A stretch of 64,000 nt of DNA from Diplodia intermedia (GCA_021495925.1 JAKEKT010000027.1:124001-188000), one strand, 5' to 3'; shown: positions 33,456-44,941, counted from the stretch's first letter. Program-made: numbers and translations. Notes: generated by a model from the sequence alone, not told the origin.

Positions 33456-36057
33456 ATGCCGCGCGCCCGCGACCGCTACTCGTCCGCCGCGACGCCCCAT
33501 AAGCACACGCCCATCAAGTCCGGCTGCGCTGCTCCTCCGCAACGCCTGGTGCTAATCTGCCTTGCAGGGTCCCTCTCAATGACGACAAGCAGGAGAAGGC
33601 CAAGCGCCTTCAGTCGCGCCAGGCCCTTCATGAGACCCAGATGAACCAGATCCGCGCCGCCGCAACCCCCGTGCGCCGCCGCCAGACCCTCACCGGCCAG
33701 AGCCAGCACACCCCCGCCGACAATGACGACAGCACCTTCCACGTGGGCGGCGACGCCGTCACCCCCATGAAGCGCGTGCCCATCCTGGCCAATTTCGAGG
33801 AGTGGATGAAGATGGCCACCGACAACGTGGGTGCTCCCCGCCCCCGCCTGCCGCTGGCGCAGACGCTACGATCATCTAACCGCAGTGGCAGAAAATCAAT
33901 GCAAACAACTCCTGGAACTTTGCCCTGATCGACTACTTCCACGACATGTCGCTCTTGAAGGAGGGCGACAGCGTCAATTTCCAGCGTGCCAGTTGCACTC
34001 TGGACGGCTGCGTCAAGATTTACACGAGCAGAATCGACAGCGTTGCCACCGAGACCGGCAAGCTGCTCAGCGGGCTGGCCACCAGCAACGACAACAAGAG
34101 GCGCAAGGGGGACGACGCGGATGGAGATGCCGAGGACGATGATGAGGAAGAGGGCGAGGACGGGCAAAGGAAGAAGGCGCGCAAGCGCGCCCAGCGCTCG
34201 GCTGAATCTACCTTGGCATCCTCGTTCGCGCAACTGCAGCTGAAAAAGATGGACATGGAGCTGTCGGTGGACCCGCTCTTCAAAAAGGCCTCCGCCGACT
34301 TCGACGAGGGTGGAGCAAAGGGCCTGCTGCTAAACCATTTGGCCATTGATGCTACCGGTCGAATTGTCTTTGACAGCAGCGACGACATCGAGCCTGGCAA
34401 ACCAGAAGCCGACGAGGAGGAGCAAGCGCAAGAACAGGAGCACGACGGAGATGCGATGGACGTCGATGGTGAAGAGGCGCAGCTGGAGCCGGAGACAAAC
34501 CATGCGGATATCGACATCGCGGGGCTGGCGGCCAAATTCTTCCCGGACCTGTCGATCCTCGACGGCCAGGACATCTGCCCCTCACTGAAAGATTTCGATC
34601 TAAGCGACCCAAATGCCACGAACTTGCCGTTCCTGAAGGCGCCCGATGACTGGAGGAATGAAAATCAAGATGAGGATGAGAAAGACGACGGTGCCGGTGG
34701 TTTCCTCGCCGGTGGATTCGACGATGACGATGACCTGGGCGCATTCGATCTGCCCGCCGAAACCGGGTTTGGTGAGGGCGGCGAGGTCTGGGCAAGGGAA
34801 GCAGCTTTGGAAACGCAAATGCGCGTGCACACCATGGGGCCGGGTGGCGGAGACGGTGATGGTGAAGAGGGAATGGATGGAGTCGGGGGCTTTGACGCCG
34901 ACTACGGAGTCACGTTGACGGCGGGCCGCGAGCAAGACCAGGAGAACATCCTGAATTACTTCGACAAGGCACTATCGAAGAATTGGGCCGGCCCGGAGCA
35001 CTGGCGCATTAGAAGGATAAAGGACATCAACAAGGCGAACGAACCGGGACCGACCAAGAGAAAAGAGAAGGAACCGTTCCAAATTGATTTCTCCGCCCCC
35101 ATGACGCAGCCGACCGCCGATGCGCTGTACACGCCGGCAACCACATCATCCGCCATTCTGTTACCCAAGGCCCAATGGAAATCCAAGAGCCGGAACTTAC
35201 TCCCTGACGACAAGCATTTCAACTCGCGCCAACTGCTTCGCCTTTTCTTGAAGCCCAAGGCTCGCATGGGCGCGGGGATGCGCAGCAAGTCTGGTCCAGG
35301 CAATGGCCGGAGTGAGAACCAAAGGCAGGAGCCTGAGGGTGAAATGGACGAGGTTTTCTGGGCACGCAACGAGGATCCCAACATGCAGAACCCGGAGAAT
35401 GAGGACGTGCCTGCACAGGGCACTTACGATGCCGATTTCTTCCAAGATGACGGACTCGGAGCCATAGGCGGAGTGGACGATAGCGACATATTTGCCGATG
35501 CACGCGAGATGTTCTCACCACCACCCGAGTTCAAACAAGTCTCGCAGACGGGCGACGCTAGCGTGCTCACTGGCAACCAGGAGGGCGCGTTTGGTACACA
35601 GCTCGTTACCCAAAGCCGAAGATTACGACCCGAATACGTTCAGTACGCGCGTGTGGCGAAGAAGGTGGACGTACGGCGGCTGAAGGAGGAACTGTGGCGC
35701 GGCATCGGCATGGGGGATCCCGAGGAGAACGTAGAAGATGTAAGTCCTGCCGATGGATCGCACCCAGAAAGGAAGCTCTGTATAGTTAACATGTGTTTAC
35801 AGTCCATTCTGCAACATAGAACCCCGGCCCCGCCTGCGCAAATGGCCGAGGACGGGTCGCTCAAGTTTACCGACGTTGTCAACAACTTGCAGACGGTCTA
35901 CCCCAAGAAGCAGTTGGCGGATATTTCTACGAGCTATTGCTTTATCTGCCTGTTACATCTGGCTAACGAGAAGGGCCTGGTAATCGAGAACGAGGAGAAC
36001 TTCACTGACCTCACCATCCGAAAGGACCCACGAGCAATCCCTGAAGGCATGGAATAA
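33456..36057 (+). CDS. BRN1: Condensin complex subunit Brn1 / CAP-H (kleisin)
   Basis: The kleisin subunit that bridges Smc2 and Smc4 heads in condensin, needed for mitotic chromosome compaction. Exons are 33456-33517, 33568-33826, 33886-35739 and 35803-36057, giving 809 aa. Barren-family signatures are TPIKVPLNDDKQEKAKR across intron 1, VPILANFEEWMKMATDN and WQKINANNSWNFALIDYFHD across intron 2, SVDPLFKKASADFDEGGAKG, and the C-terminal winged-helix region FTDVVNNLQTVYPKKQ with STSYCFICLLHLANEKGL. The centre has long acidic stretches. The first intron has an unusual GTCCGG donor, although the joined frame matches the family. The last intron (35740-35802) is 63 nt and has no stop in frame, so retention would add 21 residues. 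Confidence 0.95.
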
Positions 36058-37252
36058 GTGACGAAGGATGTTTCGTAGTGACCTTGTAGGCTTCCTGCTG
36101 TGTAGCGATCAAGGGCCAGCATACTTGCATGGATGGTTACTGCCTGGCGTTATTGGACCGGATACGGATGGGGAGGTTATGTCTGCGTACTTCTGCTATT
36201 TACTCAGAGCTGGACGCCCGTAGGCAGCTTTATGCAAAGTTCAGTCTACCTTGCTGGCAGTGCCTCCTCGGCACTGCAGTCAAGAGCACAGTCCAAACAA
36301 GCTTTGCCTAGCCATTTGTGAGGAACGACGCAATTAGCCAAGTCACCACTGTCCTGGCACACGTCAAAATTGGTTGATCTCCATCTTTTCAACCTCGACG
36401 TGCCCAGCACCGACGACACCAGACTACCCAGCATTTCCATGTTGAACTTCCAGAAACCCAGCATGGCCAAGCTTGACTCCCATGCCACAGCCAGCACAAG
36501 TCGCAATCCCACCAACCACCTTTCCAATCAATGCCAATACAATGACTCGCAGCGCCGAGTTCCTAGCTAGATACGCCTTTTCCCATGCCGCTTTAACAAT
36601 TGGCACACATTCCCTCCCCGATCAAACCTTGGAGCTGAAGATGCTATTCGCTCCCTCAGCGCGTTTTCGACCGGTGTGGCTGGTGTGCGGAATCAGCCTT
36701 GGCCCGAGCTGGCCGAAAGTGCGGTGCGGGATGCTTCAGATATGAAACCCCCCAACGTCTCCACACAAACCCAAAACCCACCAAACAGGAAAGAAAGAAG
36801 AACAAGACAGATAAGAGCAGTGTTCGAGCCATCTCTTCCCCGCCCCGAAGTCTGCCTTAGCAGCCGTGTTTGATACTCACCGCCAAAAAAAGGTCCACTA
36901 CATACACCGGGATGGAAGGATCGACTACGCGGCAGACGCGGAAGCAAGTCGCGTTTTGTGTCCTTGTCGCGCGATAAGCATTTTCACAAGCGCCAACGGG
37001 ACCGGACGGTGCGATGGAAAGGTTTGTTCACACGTGTTGCGCATGATCCCTTTTGCCTCTCATTTACTTCGACCATCTCTCCCGGAGACGGCCCCGGTAT
37101 CACCCTCAATGAAATACCAACGGGCCCAATAGGACGCAGAGGCGTGTTGCAGGGTACTTCTGTCTTCCAATACGGATAGCTAAAGCAAACATCCGGACGT
37201 CGTCGCCAGTTTCCGAGATCTCCAAATATATTCAGACGTAAAATCAAACTGT
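36058..37252. other. Convergent intergenic region
   Basis: 1.2 kb between the 3' ends of BRN1 and the MFS transporter. Short ORFs on both strands have no recognisable family character. Confidence 0.4.
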
Positions 37253-39108
37253 CTAGACTTCCTTATGCTCCACGACGGGCGTCTTCTCCTCGGTACCCAG
37301 TGCCATCTCATTTGCCAGCACCTTACCCTTCTCCGTAGCCGCGGCACCGCCGACCATGGCGGCATCGCCGTCGAAGTGCTTGGCGATTTCCTCGAGCGGT
37401 GTGTTGCGAGTCTCGATGTAGAAGAAGTAGACGACGGCGCACTCGATGCCGAGCCAGATGCACTATGAACGATGGCAGTCAGTGTCGGTTTCACGCTCGA
37501 CTAGGCGATTCAGGCTTCCACTTACGTAGACGATGTAGTACTTCCAGCCGATGGCGTCGAGGGCGACGGGGTTGACGTAGGTGTTGATGAAGAGGGCGGC
37601 GTCGACGGTGAACCAGACGATGCACATGCCCTTGGCGCGGATGTTGTACGGCAGGATCTCGACGGCGTAGCCGACCAGCAGGCCGGACCAGGCCATGTTG
37701 TAGCAGACGTAATACAGGAAGATCATGGCGACGACGGCGTTGCCCATCATGTGGTTCGTGCGGCCTTCGATGTCGAACCGGGCGGAGCAGATGCACCAGA
37801 TGATGAAGCAGATCATCATGCCGAAGGTGGAGCCGAGGAAGAGCTTGCGGCGGCCGATCTTGTCGACGAAGAAGCAGAAGGAGATGGCGACGATGGCGTT
37901 GATGATTTGCAGGATGCCGTTGATGACCAGCTGCATGTTGCTGTCCTCGATGCCGATCCCGGCGAGCACCTCGGTCATGTAGTACGAGACCAGGCCGTTG
38001 CCAGACCATTGCGAAAACAGACCGAGCGTGGCGAGAATGAGCACACGGCGGCGGTTGCCCTTGGTCCTGATGAGTTCAAGCCAACCGTTGCCTTCAAACT
38101 CCTTCTCAATTGATAGGGTGTGCTTGATTTCCTCAAATTCGAGCTGCACAACCTCATCGTGGACTGTGTGGCGAAGAAAAAGTTAGCGTCTACATCAACT
38201 GCATATGAGAGAAACGTACCGTTGCCCTCAGCATGAACCTTCGCAAGCGTAGCCAGAGCCCTGTCGTCGTGGCCCTTGTTGATATGCCACCTCGGAGACT
38301 CAGGGACTATCCAAACAAAAATGAGCTGGAGGATAGATGGCGCAGCCTGCACCATGGAAGGGATGCGCCACGACCAGTGATTTGGGATGTGATTAGTCCC
38401 GAACGTAAGCCATGCAGCTATGATACTGCCGAGATACCAGGTAGTGTTGTAGATGGTCGTGTACGCAGCACGGTGTTGCGGGTGGACCAGCTCAGTGATC
38501 AGCAGCGGCGAGGCGCCATGAGCAATGGCAACACCGAATCCGATAAAGAAGCGGGCGGCGACAAACATGCGAAAGTTGACACTCGCGGATTGGAGAGCAA
38601 CTCCGAAGATCATGATAACGCAGCCAATGAAAACGGCCATCCGACGTCCAAGCATGTCGGCCGCATAAGGGACAACAGGCAGTGCGATCAAACCACCCAG
38701 GAACATTATGGAACTGAAAAGGCCAACGATGGATCCTTTGGGGTCGTTGAAATCTAGATGGAGAATATCAGCCGCAGCTTCTCTCTCAGTGCTGACGACT
38801 ACACCGGCCTCTCAAGCCAAAATTCCATCCCCGAGGAAAGACTGGACTCAAGAACCTACATTCTTTGAATTGGTCCAAAGCAAGCAGCCCGTTGACCATG
38901 CTACCGTCAAACCCGTTTGTTGCCTGGGACAGTATTAGCCCACCTCCGGCTACGGCTTGCGCTCCCACCCATCGACAGTACTCACGCTGGTGAGGATGAC
39001 GAACATCAGGCAGACGTAAGTCTTGCGCATGTTGGGCTCTTTCCACCACGTAACTGCGGGGAATTCCCTGCCCGCAAGGCGGAAGTGTCCCTTCGTCGCC
39101 GCCTCCAT
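37253..39108 (-). CDS. MFS sugar transporter (lactose permease / hexose transporter type)
   Basis: Twelve-helix sugar porter of the major facilitator superfamily, plasma membrane. Five exons: 39108-38986, 38923-38860, 38753-38220, 38163-37526 and 37462-37253, giving 522 aa; every junction keeps frame. Family motifs are GFDGSMVNGLLAL in helix 1, AADMLGRRMAVFIG (G-R-R loop 2-3), PESPRWHINKG after helix 6, VDKIGRRKLFLG (second G-R-R loop), and the final FFYIETRNTPLEEIAKHFDG after helix 12. The helix 4-5 segment ARFFIGFGVAIAHGASPLL is also typical. The sequence is closest in style to fungal lactose permease or general hexose transporters; the substrate cannot be assigned. The small second exon (64 nt) encodes the end of helix 1, and without it the conserved helix is lost. 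Confidence 0.92.
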
Positions 39109-40621
39109 GTCTGTATGTCCGTGAAACTGCGAGGCAGGGGTTTGTTGGAAACTGAGCAGCGGGACTGTTCTTGCTGCGGTGCCTAGAAAGACAAAGGCCT
39201 CCGTAAAGCGTGTTGCTCGTGAGGGAGAGGGGCGGAGGAGGGAGGGACGAGCCTGTTCTCAAAACTACACCCATAGAAGAATGTCCGTGACCCTATATAC
39301 AAACCCGTAGCAGCGGGCGACTTTCCGCATGGCGAGGAAGGAGCATGGATGTTTATTGCATTTAGCCGGCGCGGCAAGCCATCTCTCACAAGAGGCCAAG
39401 GTGGACGGAGTGGTAAGAAACGCCCAGAGCGCCTCCCGGACCGGGGCTCCGGCTGTGGCCCTAGGCCCGGCCGAACAAGCCGTGTTTTTCTGAGCATTGC
39501 AACAAGTTTAAGGGAGCTGAAGCTTTTGAATGTGGTGTGCATCCATGTCCAGATGGACGTCTCAACTGCACGTCCTCTTTGTTACAGTACTCGGCGAACC
39601 GACATCATAGGCCACCAGGGCGCGGCACGGGATGCCGAGCTGGAAGCGGCTGTCGGGCGCGTGCGAACGGTCGCACTGTGGCCTTCGACGCTGCCTATGG
39701 CCGGTGCAAAGTTGCCTAAATCCAAGGGGCAAGATCCGAACCGTGTTGCTGGCACGCAGTACTGCCTCATGCGCAACAAGCTGGCTTGCGTGACCCTGCT
39801 GAGCGTCTCTTGTCATTTGCGGCAGCCTTCCTTGGCCCCGAGAGACTGCTCCACGTGTCTGTCGTGTTCTGGACATGGAACGGAGAAATGAATTGGAAGC
39901 TACGAACAGCCCGGAAGTAGGCATTGGCCAGGAAGTGAGGGATGCGCAGTGAGGAGTCGAAAGAGGGTGGCGCGACTAGAGTGTGGGTAGCTGAATGGTG
40001 GGGTAAAAGCTGGGGTACCAGGATGCATCCGGGGAAGGATTGTGGGTGTACGGCTAAATGGCATGTAAATAGCCTGATCTGCCACATGGAATCTCGCCGC
40101 ATCCGCACCAAAAGTCGCTTGACGATCTGCAACAACACCACCCTTTGTCTTTGTCGATTGGTCTCGCTCTTCTTACGGCCCGGCTGAAAGGGTCTTCCAG
40201 GTCCCTCGTACCCGGCTATCAGTTCCAGACTGCGGTTACATAGATCAGGTTAGCTTGCTTTGTCCGCATTCCAGAAAAGTCTTCCCCCCAGTCATCGCCT
40301 GGAAATGCAGGTACCTCACGTCTTCTCGGGAATCGCTGCGGTAGTCCCCGTTCTGGGTACGGACGGACCGGGGCAAAGCCAGATGCTCTCACCAAGTCCG
40401 CAGCTGATCCTGGGGGTTCGTTCGTTTCCCGGGACTCGGTAATCGGGAAAGCGGGTGAGGATTCCTAACGCACCAACCAGACTATCCTAGTGGCGCCGCT
40501 GTCTTGTGCTTGTGCCGTGGTGTGGCTGCTGTTTTGTTGGACAGGATTGGATGCGGAGCGGGGCAGGCATGACCAGACCTCGATCTTTCAATAGTGTAGT
40601 GCTTCGAGACCTCTGATTCGA
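39109..40621. other. Upstream region of the MFS transporter and 3' region of the Rrn10-like gene
   Basis: 1.5 kb with no protein-like ORF. Since transporter genes are usually carbon-regulated, part of this is probably the transporter promoter, but I cannot point to a specific site. Confidence 0.4.
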
Positions 40622-41416
40622 TCAGGCAGACTCATTTTTGATATGCTCCTCATCCTGCATCCAGTGCTTCCCGATGTCGTGATATGCTCCATTGTCTGAG
40701 TCTTCAGCTTCATTGTCCTCATCCTGCATCCAGTGCTTCCCGATGTCGTGATATGCTTCATTGTCTGAGTCTTCAGCTTCATTGTCTGAGTCTTCGGCTT
40801 CATTGCCGGGGCTTGGATCCCTTTTGCGCTTGCCTCTGGAGCCTGGACGGGAGCCATCGTCTTCCACTTTTGCACCAACATCTTCTTCAGTTTTCTCGAG
40901 CTTCAAGGCACCAGTCTCATCGAAAACCCCAGCGGCTGCCTCTTCCACGAGGATTCCCAACGCCAGAAGCGCGGTCTCATCCAATGACCTGTAGAGTCTC
41001 CTGGCATGTCTGCCGTAGGCTTGGGCGTAGGCCTCCGAGGAATGGGCATGAAGTGCTTTCAGCAGATCAGAATCCGGCAGCCGTTGATGAGGTGCCAGAT
41101 ACCTGTCGGCAAAATAGACGTCGTCTTCCTCGTAGCGAGGGGGCGCGTCCTTTTGGCTGAGGAGATACTCATCCGGGGTTATGGGGACGCGTGAGTTGGA
41201 CGGGGTTATCCGTCCGTCAGAGACAACTGCTTGCTCGGGAATGAAACCATTGCCGTTGACGCGTCCTACAAAGCATGAGTCGAGCCGCGGTGAGCTTTGT
41301 AGCAGGAGGCGCTGCTCACCAGCAACACAGTCGTAGACAGAAACGGGCCCCCTTTTGCGCTTATCGGGCGGCGGGCTTAGTCCGCGCGTCTGGGGCTTGA
41401 CCCTGCCTCTGAACAT
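40622..41416 (-). CDS. Rrn10-like protein (RNA polymerase I upstream activating factor subunit)
   Basis: Single exon, 264 aa. The central part reads RLPDSDLLKALHAHSSEAYA followed by SLDETALLALGILVEEA, which lines up with the region of yeast Rrn10 that reads IIPDIDLRVVHYYA and FDETSLITLGLLIEK. Rrn10 is a small subunit of UAF, the activator at rDNA promoters. Upstream, DEYLLSQKDAPPRYEEDDVYFADRYL is also family-like. The N-terminus is basic (RGRVKPQTRG, DKRKRG). After a KRKRDPSPG motif, the C-terminus consists of acidic repeats: EDSDNEA units and a 23-residue block containing YHDIGKHWMQDE present twice. The match is from memory and covers only the core, so function is fairly likely rather than certain. 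Head-to-head with CSA, 193 bp apart. Confidence 0.65.
   Translation of the reverse strand: MFRGRVKPQTRGLSPPPDKRKRGPVSVYDCVAGEQRLLLQSSPRLDSCFVGRVNGNGFIPEQAVVSDGRITPSNSRVPITPDEYLLSQKDAPPRYEEDDVYFADRYLAPHQRLPDSDLLKALHAHSSEAYAQAYGRHARRLYRSLDETALLALGILVEEAAAGVFDETGALKLEKTEEDVGAKVEDDGSRPGSRGKRKRDPSPGNEAEDSDNEAEDSDNEAYHDIGKHWMQDEDNEAEDSDNGAYHDIGKHWMQDEEHIKNESA
40648..40785. repeat. 69-bp coding tandem duplication
   Basis: Two near-identical copies with a period of 69 bp (23 codons), inside the 3' end of the Rrn10-like gene. The copies differ at very few bases, so the duplication is recent. It is followed by 21-bp repeats encoding EDSDNEA. Confidence 0.85.
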
Positions 41417-41609
41417 GGTGGGCCCGAGAGCGGGTGGACAAGGTTCTGGCGAAAAGACCTTTTGCTGGGTTTAGATGGATGCAGTGGTCGAGAGATGGTG
41501 ACAATTTCTGGCGCGCGAGTCAGGAAGTCGTTGCCTCCGCAGTTGCGTCATTCGCGCCATCGCGGATGCTGCTGCCTCTACCACCCATCACCGCATCCAC
41601 AGCCAATGC
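41417..41609. promoter_or_regulatory. Shared divergent promoter, Rrn10-like and CSA
   Basis: Only 193 bp separate the two start codons, so the promoters must overlap. No TATA box is visible. Confidence 0.5.
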
Positions 41610-43001
41610 ATGAATGCTCTCCTGCTGAACCGCGCGCTAGGCGTCATATCGCCCCCGGCCTTCCAGCGCCATGAGACTACGCGCCTGCTGCATGCGTTGC
41701 AGTCCTCTCCAGTCCGCTTTGACGGTTCAGCTCAGCCTGACGGCGATGCGCTCCCGGAAGACGTCAAGGCACATGGCGCTGGCGTAAGTGCCATGACCAT
41801 AGACAAGTTCGAGGGGCGCTATCTTCTTTCTGGCGGTGTCGACTCATCCATCTGCATGTGGGATCTCGAATCGCGCGAAGCCGATACCTTTTATCCGCTC
41901 GGAACGTTGCGAAAGTGCGTCCACTGGTCTCCAGAGCGGTCTTGCGCTGACTCTGAACCTAGAACATCCAAAGCTCATAACTTTGGCGTAACACACGTCT
42001 CATTCTATCCTTTTGACTCGCTCGCCTTCCTTTCCTCTTCCTACGACCACACGCTCAAGATCTACTCCTCCGAGACCCTCCAAGTCTCCGCGTCCTTTGA
42101 TCTCAACCATGTCGTCTACTCGCACTCTATGTCCCCCATAGCCTCACACCTCCTCGTCGCCTGTGCCACCCAGCAACCTACCGTCCGCCTCGTCGACCTT
42201 CGCTCCGGAGCCGCAACGCACTCTCTCGCCGGCCACGGCGGCGCCATCCTGTCCACCGCTTGGAGCCCCACGACGGAGCACGTCGTCGCCAGCGGTGGCG
42301 CCGACGGCACGGTCCGCTTTTGGGACATCCGGCGCAGCGCCGGTTGTCTCGGCCTGCTCGACAAAGAAGACTCGATCGGCGTGGGCGGACTCGACGGGTT
42401 GGGCGGCAGCGGCGCGCGCAACCGGCAGCAAGGGCGCGCGCACAACGGTGCCGTCAATGGCGTCGTTTGGACCGATGATGGCCGGCACGTCATCACGACG
42501 GGCCACGACGAGCGCGTGCGCGTGTGGAACACGGCGACGGGCGCCAACACGCTGGCCAGCTTTGGCCCGACGCTCAAGAACGCGCACTTGTCCGCGCTGC
42601 TGCCGCTGCTATCGCCGCCCGCACTAACGGCGCCGGGGAGGGAGTTGCTGTTCTACCCGAGCGAGCGCGAGATCCTAGTATATGAGCTGTTCGACGGCCG
42701 GCTCTTGAAGCGGCTGAAGACGCCGCATTGTTCGACGGGCACGGTGGGCGCGGCGGGGAACCAGAGGCAGCTGAAGAACCGGACGACGGCGCTGGCATGG
42801 CGCGCGCATGACGTCGAGGTCTATTCTGCGCATGCCGACGGGACGATCCGGACCTGGGCACCGCGGACCGAGGAAGATGTGATGGCGGATGAGGAAGAGA
42901 GGGAAGAGGCGGAGCACGAGGAGCAGACGAGGAAACGGAAGAGAGAGGCGCTAGAGGAGATCTATAGAGATTTTACGAAGAAGCAGATGACCTTGAATTA
43001 A
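41610..43001 (+). CDS. CKN1: WD40 protein CSA/ERCC8 (Rad28/Ckn1), transcription-coupled repair
   Basis: Substrate receptor of a Cul4-DDB1 ubiquitin ligase acting when RNA polymerase II stalls at DNA damage. Single exon, 463 aa, seven WD repeats. Family-specific stretches are SAMTIDKFEGRYLLSGGVDS, FYPFDSLAFLSSSYDHTLKI, VVYSHSMSPIASHLLVACA, VRLVDLRSGAATHSLAGHGG, VASGGADGTVRFWDIRRSAG, and HNGAVNGVVWTDDGRHVITT with GHDERVRVWNTATGANTL. These follow the human CSA order closely. The C-terminus is a charged helix (KRKREALEEIYRDFTKKQ) beyond the propeller. The start Met is followed by ALLLNRALGV, similar to the N-terminal helix that docks DDB1. No intron. Confidence 0.92.
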   Translation: MNALLLNRALGVISPPAFQRHETTRLLHALQSSPVRFDGSAQPDGDALPEDVKAHGAGVSAMTIDKFEGRYLLSGGVDSSICMWDLESREADTFYPLGTLRKCVHWSPERSCADSEPRTSKAHNFGVTHVSFYPFDSLAFLSSSYDHTLKIYSSETLQVSASFDLNHVVYSHSMSPIASHLLVACATQQPTVRLVDLRSGAATHSLAGHGGAILSTAWSPTTEHVVASGGADGTVRFWDIRRSAGCLGLLDKEDSIGVGGLDGLGGSGARNRQQGRAHNGAVNGVVWTDDGRHVITTGHDERVRVWNTATGANTLASFGPTLKNAHLSALLPLLSPPALTAPGRELLFYPSEREILVYELFDGRLLKRLKTPHCSTGTVGAAGNQRQLKNRTTALAWRAHDVEVYSAHADGTIRTWAPRTEEDVMADEEEREEAEHEEQTRKRKREALEEIYRDFTKKQMTLN

Positions 43002-43359
43002 GATTGTAACCCATCGAGATATCGTCCTTGGCTGATGATTACGTAGTGATTTGACCGGATATAACTCAATGGGACCCGCCTCGTATTCTCTTATGACTAT
43101 TTTTCATGATGAGTATATGGAACTTGCGTAATCCTTGGGTTGTATAAAAGGAAGCCCGAAACCCCCAGTCCAATATGTCTTGGTATATCCGGCCTTGGTC
43201 GAAAAAGAATACATACGAATGCGAGCCGTCCAGTCCGACGAGGGCTGTGCAAGGGAACACGAACTCTCTTTCATACAGCGCGCTCGCGGTTGCTACGGTT
43301 CAAGACGACAATCTTCTCTCCCAAGTCATGTCATCGTCTCCGGTCTCACCCGCCCCCAA
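43002..43359. other. Convergent 3' regions, CSA and the unknown gene
   Basis: 358 bp, AT-richer than the genes. Nothing recognisable beyond presumed 3' UTRs. Confidence 0.45.
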
Positions 43360-44254
43360 TCAGCCCGAAGGCTCGCATTCCAACAGCCGCAAAGCTTCAC
43401 TCAACACGGCCATCAGCCTCTCCTGCACCTCACAGCCACCCACCGCCTCGCCGACGTGTCGCCCCGCGCCCCATCCGAACGGCAGGACCAGCCTGCGGCG
43501 GCCGCGCGCGTCCAGCACGACCAGCGCATCCATGGCGGCCTGCCCACCGCCGAGCGGGTGCAGCAGGCCGAGTTTGAGGTAGTGGTTGTGGGGCGGGCCC
43601 TGGACTGGGACGATGGGGAAAGGCGGCGGAGATGGGGAGAGGCGCGGGAGGACGTACGAGGGAGAGTGGCGGGTCAGCAGAAGGGGCTGGATGGTTGAGA
43701 AGCGGGAGTGGAGGGCGGGGAGAGCGGCGCTGCGTTTGGTGTGTGAGCGAATGGTAAAGGCGAGTGGTGAAGGGGGACGAAGCGCTGACGAGAGGGAAGG
43801 ACGCTACTGGGGCTCGTTGGTTTACGAGATTGGCTCAACCGTACCAGAGTAGTTGGTAGTGGATGTCGACGTGCTCGAGCACGCAGAGCACGGTCAGCGA
43901 GCGGCCAGCCACATAGTGTCTCAGGGAATTGGGTGCCGCGGCGTCGGCAGAGGCGAGCAGGTCGGTTGCTACGCTCTGCAGCTGCCATGCTTCGTCGGGC
44001 GGTATCACGCTCAACGCGTCCAGTTCACTTGTCGTTCGTGTGCGCTTCAGGCCTTCGGTGCCGGGACTACCCTGTATGCTGCTGCTGCCCTCGCCGTCCG
44101 TTCTGCTGCCCCAATGCTCTTCGTACCCCGCCTCTTCCTCGAAAATCATGCTACGCGAGCGCTTGCGGGTCGTCGGGGCGGGCCGTGGGTCAGACACGGC
44201 CATGCTGAAGGCTGCTGCTGGGCTGGGGCGGACGGAGGGGCTGATGGCTGCCAT
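43360..44254 (-). CDS. Unrecognised two-exon protein
   Basis: Exon 1 is 44254-43840 and exon 2 is 43784-43360, joined across a 55-nt intron (GTTGAG donor, GTCAG acceptor) with exact frame, giving 279 aa. Exon 2 would be missed by a Met-based ORF search because its frame has no early Met, yet it is clearly protein-like: AFTIRSHTKRSAALPALHSR, LLLTRHSPSYVLPRLSP, PPHNHYLKLGLLHPLGGGQA, MDALVVLDARGRRRLVLPFG and VQERLMAVLSEALRLLE. Exon 1 has a disordered basic start with KRSRSMIFEEEAGYEEHW, then helical sequence (DEAWQLQSVATDLLASAD, HYVAGRSLTVLCVLEHVDIH). There is no signal peptide or membrane segment. I recognise no family. The style suggests a conserved Pezizomycotina protein. Head-to-head with ATG5. 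Confidence 0.7.
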
Positions 44255-44941
44255 CGCGATGTTGAGTTTCGCGGGGGCGGGGGCGGCGTCAGAGGATGAG
44301 CGGGTAGCAGGCGGCTGCAGAGGTGCGAAGAAGGGACGAAGTAGGGAGTCACAGGCGAGGCGTGATTTTACGGGTATGGCGGAGCAGTTGGCGCAATCAT
44401 GATCTGATCTCGGGGTCCCTTCTGCCCAGACGGAACTTTCTGTGATTGGACTTGCCGCTCTAGGAAAGGGCAGGGGGCTTAGGGTTTCCCCGCGGGGAAG
44501 CGTGGTGGGAGGTCAGCCGGAGGAGCACGTAGCGGCGGCGAGCGAGAAAAAGCGACAAATCGGGGCGCCGCGAGTGGTCGCGCGGGCGATGAGGCGAACG
44601 GGCCGGACGAGGGCCAGACTATGCCTGGACGCGCTTCCCTGCAGGTACTGTACATACATCTCGCGCAACCGAGATAATAATATCCGGTCTTCGCCAGGCT
44701 CCGCTGCATTTGCCGGCTTGAGGTTGCATGTTTGTTTGCCCTCCGAACGTGCTGCTGCCTACAGCAATATTTCCGTCTCCCAAACAGCCATGGTGCCGGT
44801 GACGCCACACCGGCCTGCAGAGTGATCGACGACCTCCGGCCGCTGCCCGCATTCCGCCGCATCACCTCCCCACCACCGCGGTTCACAACCAAGCTCCTCA
44901 ACGCTCTGCCCACCCTTCAGCCTCCGGCGCCAGCCGCCGCG
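44255..44941. promoter_or_regulatory. Divergent promoter, unknown gene and ATG5
   Basis: 687 bp between divergent starts. ORFs within it have no family character. AATAATATCC near 44675 is the only AT-rich patch. Confidence 0.4.

Noticed and set aside
36424..36606. 60-codon minus ORF with a hydrophobic, Cys-containing stretch
   Set aside because: Short and isolated, with overlapping ORFs in other frames and no leader features.
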